Assembly: GCA_947454025.1 (NCBI GenBank)
Contig: CANGIZ010000002.1
Coordinates: 1-64,000, forward strand
DNA from: Bacteroidota bacterium
Lineage (GTDB): Bacteria; Bacteroidota; Bacteroidia; Chitinophagales; Chitinophagaceae
Reading direction: 5' to 3'
DNA length: 64,000 nucleotides
The notes beneath the pieces were generated by a model. It had not been told where the DNA came from. It ran no database searches and saw nothing but the letters and a program-made list of their open reading frames with translations. Both the position numbers and the translations under genes were made by a program. Within the stretch, counting starts at the first letter, position 1, and every line of letters begins with the position of its first letter. Positions 18,064-27,398 of the stretch are shown piece by piece.

Positions 18064-18849
18064 TTACACTTCATTTTCAATTCCCATCGCAGCTAATTTC
18101 ATTTTCTTAGCAGTGTCGTGTCCTAAATAAATTTCAATTCTTTTTTCTACAATAGTAATTACAGGAGTAAGTATAATAGCCATTGTAAACTTATACATAT
18201 AGTTCACAATACAAACCGCAATTACAAAACTCCAAGTCCAATTGTTACCCAATTTAAATGCAATTACTAAAACCACGAAGCTATCCACTAACTGCGAAAC
18301 CACAGTGGAACCTGTGGCACGCAACCAAGGCATCTTCTCCCCTGTTATCTTTTTAATTTTGTGAAACACAATAACATCTATAAACTGACTCACTAAAAAA
18401 GCAACCAAACTTCCTAAAATAATCCACATACCTTGACCAAAAATGGCTTCAAAAGCAGTTTGCATACTTGGCACGCCATTGCCCACCTTGGAGCCTACCC
18501 AAAAAGCAGCAGGCGCAATACGCATGGCGATGTAAAACATTAAAAAAGCATAGGCAATTAAACTCACCGCTGTAATGCTTATCCTTCTTACGGCCTTTGG
18601 TCCATAATATTCATTTACAATATCGGTAATCACAAACTCTAATGGCCATAACAACACGCCACAAGTTAAATTAAAGGACAAGCCCGATTCCCCTAAAATG
18701 GTAAAATTCGCCGGAGCTATTCCCAACACCCCTTCCAAAGAAAAGATCTTTCCACCAATACATTCCGCAATTAAAGCATTGGCTACAAAAAAAGCAGTTA
18801 TGCCTAAAAAAAGCTTAGTGGATTTATCTTTAAGAATTGAATGAATCAT
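18064..18849 (-). CDS. Queuosine precursor transporter (YhhQ/VUT family)
   Basis: FNLTCGVLLWPLEFVITDIVNEYYGPKAVRR; start chosen at MIHSILKD rather than the upstream ATG of the ORF track. Confidence 0.88.
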   Translation of the reverse strand: MIHSILKDKSTKLFLGITAFFVANALIAECIGGKIFSLEGVLGIAPANFTILGESGLSFNLTCGVLLWPLEFVITDIVNEYYGPKAVRRISITAVSLIAYAFLMFYIAMRIAPAAFWVGSKVGNGVPSMQTAFEAIFGQGMWIILGSLVAFLVSQFIDVIVFHKIKKITGEKMPWLRATGSTVVSQLVDSFVVLVIAFKLGNNWTWSFVIAVCIVNYMYKFTMAIILTPVITIVEKRIEIYLGHDTAKKMKLAAMGIENEV

Positions 18850-18866
18850 GGATATCTTTTGAGGTG

Positions 18867-19163
18867 TTAAATAAAAGCAGCGATTATTTGTAGCAATAAC
18901 ATTAAAACAATCACAATTGTTTGCCATTTTGAAACTTGAATGGGCTGCTTAGTGAATTTCATGGCCAAGTACCAAATTCCAAAACTAATATTAGCAACGG
19001 GTGACATTTCCAAGCCCAAAACAGCTATGAAATTGGCCAAATAACTGGGCAATTTCAGCCATTTCAAAAGCATGATCATCAAGCTCAGTATAAAAAACAC
19101 ATTGCAAATAATAGCAAGCTTGCCTAAGAACGCCAGTACCGAATTGTTAAAAATTTGTTTCAT
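18867..19163 (-). CDS. Small membrane protein
   Basis: MKQIFNNSVLAFLGKLAIICNVFFILSLMIML...; internal ATG preferred. Confidence 0.65.
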   Translation of the reverse strand: MKQIFNNSVLAFLGKLAIICNVFFILSLMIMLLKWLKLPSYLANFIAVLGLEMSPVANISFGIWYLAMKFTKQPIQVSKWQTIVIVLMLLLQIIAAFI

Positions 19164-19242
19164 AGGAACCAATTGGCTACAAGATAAGAAAATTACGCAA
19201 AAAGGCTTTTTAGTTGTAGGTTTGTGACTATAATTTATACGC

Positions 19243-21741
19243 ATGTTGAAGACCTATTTTAAGTCGGTATTACCGCATATTATTGCCGTTGCCATTTTTG
19301 CTATTGTTGCCATTGTTTATTGTAAACCTGCTATGGAAGGAAAGGTTCTACAGCAATCCGATATCACACAGTGGAAAGGAATGGCACAGGATGCCTTACA
19401 ATATCGTGACAAATATGGACATACGCCATATTGGACAAATAGCATGTTTGGTGGAATGCCTACGTATCAAATTACCGGTATCCCTGCCAATCCATTTTCA
19501 ATTGGCGCTTTAGATGGCCTTTTTACTTTACACTTGCCTGAACCTATTGGCTTATTTTTCTTGGCCAGCATTTGTTTTTATTTCTTGGCACAGGTTTTAG
19601 GTTTTAATACCCTCTTAAGTATCATTGGCGGATTGGCATACAGTTATGCAACCTATAATCCAATCATTGTAATGGTGGGGCATATTACTAAAATGCATAC
19701 CATTGCTTATTTGCCGTTTTTCATTGGAGCACTATTATTATTGTTTCGCAAAAAATATATTACAGGTAGTATTTTAACCACCATTGCTACTGCCCTATTT
19801 GTGCAAGCCAATCACTTGCAAATCACTTATTACGGAATTATCATTGTTGCATTTATGTCCATCTATTTTTTAATAGTTTGGATTAAGGCAAAAGAATATA
19901 ACCACTTATTTAAAACTATGGGATTAGCCATAGTTGCTGGTATGCTAGGTTTAGCGGTGAATGCGCCCATGCTAGTGAGCACTTATGAATACGGAAAAGA
20001 ATCCATCCGTGGCGGTAGTGCTTTAACAACTAAGGATAGCAAAACGACAGCAACTGGTTTAAATAAAGACTATGCATTTAGTTATAGTATGTACAAATCT
20101 GAGCCTTTGGTGATGATGTTTCCTAATTTGTATGGTGGTTCGAGCGACCCTAATACGGTAGATCCTGCAAGCTCAAAAGGAATTGAAGTATTACAACAAA
20201 TGCAACCACAAATTGCACAACAAGTACAATCCTTTTTAAATTTTTATTGGGGAGGTATCGGTTTAACGGCAGGCCCTCCTTATGTTGGTATTATCATTTG
20301 CTTTTTTGCTATAATGGGATTAAGTGTTAAATCAAATGAGCACCGCTGGTGGATAGCGGCAGCTATTATTTTTTCATTGATGCTAGCTGCAGGTTCGTAT
20401 TTTATTTCATTTAATAGTTTTGTTTTAGAACACCTTCCTTTCTATGATAAATTCAGAGCACCAAGTATGATTATTGTGGTACCTACTTTATTGTTAGGCG
20501 TTATGTCTTTATACGGAATGGATGCAATGAGTAAAGAAAGCGATTGGAAAGCTGTTTTCTCGAAATACAAATTGAGCTTTTTAGTACTTGGTTTTGTAAT
20601 TGGTTCGGCATTGTATATTTATATGACCAGTGACTTTAAAAGCAGCGAGGACGTACAAAGATTGGCTCAATGGAATTCAATTGTGAATGCTCAAATTAAA
20701 GATCCAGCTACAGCTGCTCAATACACTACTCCAGCAAATGATTTAGTAAATGCAGTGGCAACCGATCGTAAAAATTTAATTGAAGGCGATCTTGCTAAAG
20801 TATTCTTTTATATTTTGGCGATTGGCGTTTTGCTTTTCTTAGCCTTTAAAAAAATCATCAACCAGACTGTTTTGTTTATTGCATTTGGATGTATTGCACT
20901 ATTTGATTTATTCCATTTGAATCTTAAATATTTAAAACCAGAAAGCTTTGTGGAAGCTTCTGAAAACGAAAATGCATTTACTTTAACACCATTAGACAAT
21001 GCCTTGTTAAAAGACAAGAGTCATTACCGCGTTTTTGATATTCGATCTGGTGTTCAAAATTCATTTAATGGAGGTGCCATTATAGCCTACCATCACAAAA
21101 CTGTGGGTGGATACAATCCTGCTAAATTGAGCATCTATCAGGACTTAATTGAAAATCAGTGGTACAAGTTTCCAAACTGTATGCCAACAGTAAATATGAT
21201 GAATACGAAATACATCATCACAGGAAACATCAATAATGATACGGTCCCAAATCCTAACGCTTGTGGCAATGCCTGGTTTGTGAAAGGAATTGATTTCAGA
21301 AAAGGACCTGCTGAAGTGATGAATCAATTGAGTTATTTTAATCCAAAAGACACAGCAATTGTAGAGGAAAAAGATAAAATTGCAGACTTATCTGATATAC
21401 AATTTGACAACCAAGCCTCAATTCAATTGGTTAGCAACGAAAATGATGTGGTGAACTACACAAGCAATTCAAGCAAAAAGCAACTGGCCATTTTCAGTGA
21501 AGTATATTACAAATTAGGTTGGAAAGCTTATATAGACAATAAAGAAACGCCGATTGTAAAAGCGAATTATGTATTAAGGGGCTTGGTGGTTCCAGCTGGC
21601 AAACATGATATCCGTTTTGAGTTTAAACCTAGTTCTATTGAAACTGCTCAACTAGCCAGCAAAAGCATTTCATGGATTTTATGGGGTGTTATAATCGGAT
21701 TGATTGGAATACATTTTTACAATAAGAAAGCGCAAGACTAA
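19243..21741 (+). CDS. YfhO-like polytopic membrane protein
   Basis: 832 aa, many TMs plus soluble C-terminal domain; TPYWTNSMFGGMPTYQ. Confidence 0.8.
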   Translation: MLKTYFKSVLPHIIAVAIFAIVAIVYCKPAMEGKVLQQSDITQWKGMAQDALQYRDKYGHTPYWTNSMFGGMPTYQITGIPANPFSIGALDGLFTLHLPEPIGLFFLASICFYFLAQVLGFNTLLSIIGGLAYSYATYNPIIVMVGHITKMHTIAYLPFFIGALLLLFRKKYITGSILTTIATALFVQANHLQITYYGIIIVAFMSIYFLIVWIKAKEYNHLFKTMGLAIVAGMLGLAVNAPMLVSTYEYGKESIRGGSALTTKDSKTTATGLNKDYAFSYSMYKSEPLVMMFPNLYGGSSDPNTVDPASSKGIEVLQQMQPQIAQQVQSFLNFYWGGIGLTAGPPYVGIIICFFAIMGLSVKSNEHRWWIAAAIIFSLMLAAGSYFISFNSFVLEHLPFYDKFRAPSMIIVVPTLLLGVMSLYGMDAMSKESDWKAVFSKYKLSFLVLGFVIGSALYIYMTSDFKSSEDVQRLAQWNSIVNAQIKDPATAAQYTTPANDLVNAVATDRKNLIEGDLAKVFFYILAIGVLLFLAFKKIINQTVLFIAFGCIALFDLFHLNLKYLKPESFVEASENENAFTLTPLDNALLKDKSHYRVFDIRSGVQNSFNGGAIIAYHHKTVGGYNPAKLSIYQDLIENQWYKFPNCMPTVNMMNTKYIITGNINNDTVPNPNACGNAWFVKGIDFRKGPAEVMNQLSYFNPKDTAIVEEKDKIADLSDIQFDNQASIQLVSNENDVVNYTSNSSKKQLAIFSEVYYKLGWKAYIDNKETPIVKANYVLRGLVVPAGKHDIRFEFKPSSIETAQLASKSISWILWGVIIGLIGIHFYNKKAQD

Positions 21742-22646
21742 TGCAATTAAGCATTATTATATGTAGTTACAATCGTGCCACTTATATTGGCGATGCCCTC
21801 ACTTGTTTATATGAACAAACAAGTGGCCTTGAAGCATTTGAAGCAATTATTGTGGACAATAATTCTACCGACAATACTCCTGCAGTTTTTCAAGCATGGA
21901 GAGCTGCTCACCCCAATGGCAATTTTTCTTACATCACTGAACCCCAGCAAGGTGCTTCCTATGCAAGAAATACAGGTGCTAAAATAGCCAAAGGTCAATG
22001 GCTTTGTTTTTTAGACGATGATGCACTTGCCACTGAAACATATGTTGCCAATGTCATTAGACATATTCAGGACCAACCCTATATTGTTGGATTTGGAGGA
22101 CGCATTATACCCAAATACATTCCTGCCGAACCCAAATGGATGAGTCATTATGTGTCTTCACTAGTAGGTAATTTTGACTACGCCCCTGTTGCATGTGCAT
22201 TTGAAAATGGAAAGTATCCTTTGGAGTCCAATATGATAGTTAAGAAATCTGTTTTTGAGGAAGTAGGTGGATTTAATACGGCATTGCCTGGCGTGGTAGG
22301 AACTTTAAGAATTGGAGGAGAAGGAAAGGAATTGTTTTTTAAAATTATGGCCCTGAACCATACTATATATTATGATCCTAGTATTTGTGTGTACCATGTA
22401 GTGGAAGTAAAGAAACTAACTAGTGAATATATGTATCGAGTGGCGAGTGGTATAGGCCGCGGGGAAAGAGCAAGAACAAAAGCCATTTCTCAAAAAGCAT
22501 ATTACTACAAAGTCATTGAGTATGTCATTAAATGGGGCGCCTCCCTTGTACTAGCCATAAAATATGCACTTCAAGGGAAACCAGCAAAATCTTGGCCAGT
22601 GATCCAGTTTAGAATTGACGCATTAAAAGGTTTGCTGATTAAATAA
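21741..22646 (+). CDS. Glycosyltransferase family 2
   Basis: LSIIICSYNRATYIGDALTCLYEQTSGLEAFEAIIVDNNSTDNT; LDDDA. Confidence 0.92.
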   Translation: MQLSIIICSYNRATYIGDALTCLYEQTSGLEAFEAIIVDNNSTDNTPAVFQAWRAAHPNGNFSYITEPQQGASYARNTGAKIAKGQWLCFLDDDALATETYVANVIRHIQDQPYIVGFGGRIIPKYIPAEPKWMSHYVSSLVGNFDYAPVACAFENGKYPLESNMIVKKSVFEEVGGFNTALPGVVGTLRIGGEGKELFFKIMALNHTIYYDPSICVYHVVEVKKLTSEYMYRVASGIGRGERARTKAISQKAYYYKVIEYVIKWGASLVLAIKYALQGKPAKSWPVIQFRIDALKGLLIK

Positions 22647-22675
22647 ACTGCGGAACTTTACAAACGAACACAAAT

Positions 22676-23683
22676 TTATATACACTTGTAAAAATGTGCT
22701 TTGCCCCCCATAATAGTTGGCGCTAATCTCCACACTTCTATTACATTTTTTCCAAGTGCCCAATATTGCTTTAAGGCAGGCAAAGGCGATTGCAATTGGA
22801 TGACACTTTCAATGATACAACAAAACATTGCAAAGGGAACTGACCAGGTAAAATTCAATAGCTGAAATAAAAACCATGCAATACCATATTGTTTTCGAAT
22901 ACGTACATGATTGGAGACCATTAATTGAAGCCCCTTTTTGTCATATAAGTTCTCATAACTATTGTCCATTGAATGGGTTGCCTCTTGAATGGTAGCGCCT
23001 ATTAAATGTATGATTTGTAAATCTCCATAAATACATATACTGCCTTGTTTTCCTAAACGACTACACCACTCTACTTCCTCGGCGTATAAAAAAAAGTCTT
23101 CATCCATCAGTCCTGCTTTATCGATTGTCAATTTTTTGACCATCAAAAAAGCACCGCTTATCCAATCAATAACTTGTTCTCTTTGTGCCTGTAATACCGA
23201 AGGAGTAGATGTTTTAAAAATGCCAGCAATCTTTTTTAATAAGCTACCCCAGTAAGGCAATGGCATTAAGTGATTCAATCCGCCTTTCATGAAATTACTT
23301 CCTGAAAATTGAGGACGCAAATCCTTGTGCACTAATTGTACACCACAAGCAATATGATTTGATGATAATAATCTATCCAAACAGGCTTGAATAGTACCTG
23401 CAATTAATAAAGTATCAGGATTTAATAAAAGTACTGCTTGCGCATTTGACCTTCGAATGCCCTCGTTATTGGCCCTTGCAAATCCAGCGTTATATCCCAT
23501 TTGAATCCATTGTACAAAAGGGAATTGATTACAAATGGTCAACTTGCTATCATCTTGGGAATCATTGTCCACCACAATCCATTCAATTTGTTCATTTGCC
23601 AATAATTGCGCATCGGCAGATGCTAAACAATCGCAGATAAATCCACTTGACTTATAATTGACAATGATGATTGAAAGTTGCAT
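22676..23683 (-). CDS. Glycosyltransferase family 2 (rhamnosyltransferase-like)
   Basis: MQLSIIIVNYKSSGFICDCLASA...IVVDNDSQDDS; LLNPDT. Confidence 0.9.
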   Translation of the reverse strand: MQLSIIIVNYKSSGFICDCLASADAQLLANEQIEWIVVDNDSQDDSKLTICNQFPFVQWIQMGYNAGFARANNEGIRRSNAQAVLLLNPDTLLIAGTIQACLDRLLSSNHIACGVQLVHKDLRPQFSGSNFMKGGLNHLMPLPYWGSLLKKIAGIFKTSTPSVLQAQREQVIDWISGAFLMVKKLTIDKAGLMDEDFFLYAEEVEWCSRLGKQGSICIYGDLQIIHLIGATIQEATHSMDNSYENLYDKKGLQLMVSNHVRIRKQYGIAWFLFQLLNFTWSVPFAMFCCIIESVIQLQSPLPALKQYWALGKNVIEVWRLAPTIMGGKAHFYKCI

Positions 23684-23750
23684 GTACAATAAGACTTTGA
23701 GACATGAAGATACGGCGAAATCCATTTATATTTGCCTTATACCTTACATC

Positions 23751-24818
23751 ATGCATCAGTCACAAAATATGCTAAAGCCTACTACTCGAGCAGCCAATAA
23801 TTTTGACATTATTCGTATTCTATTTGCATGGTTAGTCATTATATCGCATGCCTATATTTTATCGGGGAGTAAGCAATGTGATTGGATATGCGAAGCTACT
23901 CACCATTATATTAATTTCTCTTATTTTGGCGTAAAAGGGTTTATCACTATTTCCGGATTTCTAATATTTAAAAGTCTACAGCGTTCCCCCAATCCACTAG
24001 ACTATTTATGGAAACGTGTCATTCGTATTTATCCAGGACTCATAATTGTATTAGGACTTTCTATTGGGATGGCCTATTTAATTTACCAGCCAGGCAATGA
24101 CTATTTTAATTTTAAGACTGAGGCAACCAATTATTTTTTAAATAACCTAACCCTATACCATAATCAATGGCGCATTCATGGTGTATTAGATAACAACCCC
24201 AATACAGCTATTAATGGATCCCTATGGACTATGGGATTTGAATTCTTCTTTTACTTGGTATTATTAATCATTTTCCCATTTCGTTCTTATAAAAATTTTA
24301 TAGCCATCCTCTTACTCATTGGGATTGCCATTTTATTGTATGGAAACTTATATCATATCAACGATTTAAGAGCCGTAGATTTTAAATTAAGAGTGGATTT
24401 TATTTTTGAATTAGGCGTCTTTTTTTTAATAGGTTCTTTTTGGGCTTTGATTGATTGGTCTTTACTAAAATATGATATGCACTTGTTCATTGTTGCCTGC
24501 GTATGGATGGTTATTGTCATTGGAGGAAAGATGAACCCCATTTGGCTATGTTTAGCATGGCCCTATATTGTTTTATATATTGGACAAAAAACTTCCCCCT
24601 TTGCTGGGTGGATTCATCGTAACTTGGAAGACCCTTCCTATGGCATTTATTTATACGCATTCCCGGTACAACAAATGCTTATCTACTTTTTCAAACCAAG
24701 TGTGGGCGTATTGCTCTGGTCCAGCACGGTTATTGCATTTGCGCTAGGAATTGTTTCTTGGAAATGGATTGAAAAAAAGATATTAAAACTAAAAGACTTA
24801 TTCGCTTTTAGGCCTTAA
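23751..24818 (+). CDS. Acyltransferase 3 family membrane protein
   Basis: NFDIIRILFAWLVIISHAYILSG...GVKGFITISGFLIFKS; start at MHQSQNM preferred, just after a TAtaTTTG box. Confidence 0.9.
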   Translation: MHQSQNMLKPTTRAANNFDIIRILFAWLVIISHAYILSGSKQCDWICEATHHYINFSYFGVKGFITISGFLIFKSLQRSPNPLDYLWKRVIRIYPGLIIVLGLSIGMAYLIYQPGNDYFNFKTEATNYFLNNLTLYHNQWRIHGVLDNNPNTAINGSLWTMGFEFFFYLVLLIIFPFRSYKNFIAILLLIGIAILLYGNLYHINDLRAVDFKLRVDFIFELGVFFLIGSFWALIDWSLLKYDMHLFIVACVWMVIVIGGKMNPIWLCLAWPYIVLYIGQKTSPFAGWIHRNLEDPSYGIYLYAFPVQQMLIYFFKPSVGVLLWSSTVIAFALGIVSWKWIEKKILKLKDLFAFRP

Positions 24819-25742
24819 TAAATAATTGAGTGTCATGAGCATTTTTGACAACACCCCCATTCTTAAGAGTGCTAGTGGAATTTGTTTTTGGAACGCCAAC
24901 ATTTTTTGAATCACTCGTAAAATTCGATCTTTCGAAACACCATCGCTTTCTAAGTCCTCGATGGACCTGATTTTATAGTTACGCAGAAGTCTCCAATAAT
25001 AATCGTAAATCAATATATCTGCAAAAGCTTTATTGCCCATTTTTTGCGCAAACCAAATATTTTCTTTCACAATAACATCTTCATTGTTACGGCAAAAAAC
25101 AGTTGTTTGATCTTCATGTAATCCAATGCTTACTAAGTGCTGATCCAAATAAATATATTGTATCCCCTTGTTTAACAATTGCACGTAATAGTCCACATCT
25201 ACTAGCCAAATATAGTCCTCGTCATAATGCACATCCACCCCCTTTTTAAGCATCGTATTGCTTGGTGGGCCAATAACATTGGCTCTTAAAATATGATTCG
25301 GCTTGTCTTTCATTTCCTTTAATAAGGACTTAATGTATTGCAAATTCAACTGCGTACCATCGGGTTGAATCGCCGTGTTTTTACAAAATACAAATCCAAT
25401 AGCTGGATTGGATTTAAATGCGGCTAAATAAATGGCCAAGCAAAGTTCGGATTCCAACCAATCATCCTGGTGTAAAAGCATATAATAATCACCTGTTGAA
25501 AGCTGTATGGCATGATTCCAATTCTTTGGGCTCTTGAGCGCAGGTTGATTGTGATAATATTTGATATTGAGCTGAGAAATATAAGATTGTATCGCTATTT
25601 TTATATCCTCATTTGGAGAATCGTCCGAAATGATGATTTCTACATTTTTATAGGACTGCTTTTGAACAGACTGAATAGCACGAATGACGAACTCAGGCTT
25701 TTTATACGCAGGTATACAAATGGAAATTAAAGGATCCGACAT
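24798..25742 (-). CDS. Glycosyltransferase family 2
   Basis: LISICIPAYKKPEFVIRAIQSVQKQSYKNVEIIISDDSPNED. Confidence 0.9.
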   Translation of the reverse strand: MSDPLISICIPAYKKPEFVIRAIQSVQKQSYKNVEIIISDDSPNEDIKIAIQSYISQLNIKYYHNQPALKSPKNWNHAIQLSTGDYYMLLHQDDWLESELCLAIYLAAFKSNPAIGFVFCKNTAIQPDGTQLNLQYIKSLLKEMKDKPNHILRANVIGPPSNTMLKKGVDVHYDEDYIWLVDVDYYVQLLNKGIQYIYLDQHLVSIGLHEDQTTVFCRNNEDVIVKENIWFAQKMGNKAFADILIYDYYWRLLRNYKIRSIEDLESDGVSKDRILRVIQKMLAFQKQIPLALLRMGVLSKMLMTLNYLLRPKSE

Positions 25743-25757
25743 TTAATAAGCGAATTA

Positions 25758-26573
25758 ATGATAATTACAAATATACTACAGGGAATTGGAAAAAAGCTGC
25801 GCAAAAAGCAGTCCTCAACCAATTACCCTAGACTCAGTTGGCTATCAGAAAAAATCATCAAACACCAGGAAGACCAACTTTGTAAGCAACACTCATTTGG
25901 AAAGTTCGTTGTGAACTATAAGCGCCCCTATGAAATGATTAAAACCTACAAGGAAATATTCAATGACGAGATTTATCAATTTAAAAGTAATCGCGCTCAA
26001 CCCATCATTTTGGACTGTGGAGCCAATATTGGGTTAAGCACTATTTATTTTGGTTTGCAATATCCCAACAGTACGATTCATGCATTTGAACCCGATGCAA
26101 GTATTTTTGAGTTACTACAAAAAAATAGGCAAGACAATCATTTGTCCAATATTAACTTGCATAATCAAGCAGTATGGACACAAGACACTGAATTATCATT
26201 TAGTAATAAAGGGTCCGAAGCTAGTCAGATAGATGCTACTGGACAAAGTGCCACCAAAGTAAAAGCCATACACTTCGCTCATTTTTTACAACAATTTGAA
26301 ATTGTAGATTTCTTGAAAATGGATATTGAAGGGGCGGAATTTGAAGTGGTACAAGACTGTGCCGAACAATTGTACAAAATTCAAAACTTCTTTTTAGAAT
26401 ACCATGGCAGGAGTAGTGAAACACAAAAACTCATCACCCTACTAGAAATTGTGAAGCAAGCTGGCTTTAAAGTTTATATTAAAATGGCAGCAGACAATTT
26501 AGACAAACCATTTGTTCAACAAAGCACCGGCACCCCTTTCGACGTTCAATTAAATATTTTTTGCTACCAATAA
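25758..26573 (+). CDS. FkbM-family methyltransferase
   Basis: IILDCGANIGLSTIYFGLQYPNSTIHAFEPDASIFELLQKN; FLKMDIEGAE. Confidence 0.92.
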   Translation: MIITNILQGIGKKLRKKQSSTNYPRLSWLSEKIIKHQEDQLCKQHSFGKFVVNYKRPYEMIKTYKEIFNDEIYQFKSNRAQPIILDCGANIGLSTIYFGLQYPNSTIHAFEPDASIFELLQKNRQDNHLSNINLHNQAVWTQDTELSFSNKGSEASQIDATGQSATKVKAIHFAHFLQQFEIVDFLKMDIEGAEFEVVQDCAEQLYKIQNFFLEYHGRSSETQKLITLLEIVKQAGFKVYIKMAADNLDKPFVQQSTGTPFDVQLNIFCYQ

Positions 26574-26582
26574 ATATCCCTC

Positions 26583-27383
26583 ATGAATCCTTTAATTAGC
26601 GTTGTAATTCCTTGCTTTAATGATGGTGCTTATTTACCGGAAACCATTCAAAAATTAAATTTACAAACAGAGCAATCTTTTGAAATTATTATTGTAAACG
26701 ACGGATCGACTGATGCACATACCTTACAAGTATTATCCGAATATAACCAACAAGCAAATATTACCGTATTGCATAAGGAAAATGGAAGAATGGGTGCAGC
26801 TCGAAACTATGGGGTGCAACATGCAAAAGGCACTTATATTGCGGCATTGGATGCAGACGATTATTTCGATCCAAGTTTTTTTGCAAAGGCAATAGCAGTT
26901 TTCGAACGCGAAGCCAATTCGGCCGTTGTAACTAGTTATATACAATACTTTGGCAATAAAAAAGGAAAATCAAAGCCACGTGGTGGAAACGCCTATAATT
27001 TTTTATTTTCCAACCAATGCCCGGCATGTGCCATGGTAAGAAAAGATGTTTGGAACCAGGTGGGCGGCTATGACGAAAGCATGAAATTAGGATATGAGGA
27101 TTGGGAGTTTTATATACGCATTACCAAAATTGGATTACAGGTTCATTTAATTCCCGAGTTCTTATTATTCTATCGACAAACCAATAAAAGTACCCTTCAA
27201 AATCATACACACCCCAATCGTAAGCAAATCATTGCGTATATCCTAAACAAACATAAGGACTGGTATATTTCATGTCTTAACAGCTTGATAGACGACAAAC
27301 AAGTTATTTATACCGAAAGTCGGATTGCTTATGGAACCATTTGGAAGCTATTCAAGAATAGGCTCACCCGTAAGTATAAATAA
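26583..27383 (+). CDS. Glycosyltransferase family 2
   Basis: LISVVIPCFNDGAYLPETIQKLNLQTEQSFEIIIVNDGSTD; LDADDYF. Confidence 0.93.
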   Translation: MNPLISVVIPCFNDGAYLPETIQKLNLQTEQSFEIIIVNDGSTDAHTLQVLSEYNQQANITVLHKENGRMGAARNYGVQHAKGTYIAALDADDYFDPSFFAKAIAVFEREANSAVVTSYIQYFGNKKGKSKPRGGNAYNFLFSNQCPACAMVRKDVWNQVGGYDESMKLGYEDWEFYIRITKIGLQVHLIPEFLLFYRQTNKSTLQNHTHPNRKQIIAYILNKHKDWYISCLNSLIDDKQVIYTESRIAYGTIWKLFKNRLTRKYK

Positions 27384-27386
27384 TAA

Positions 27387-27394
27387 TATATTTG
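27387..27394 (+). promoter_or_regulatory. Bacteroidota-type -7 box (TAnnTTTG)
   Basis: TAtaTTTG 4 bp before the flippase ATG. Confidence 0.4.
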
Positions 27395-27398
27395 TGCC

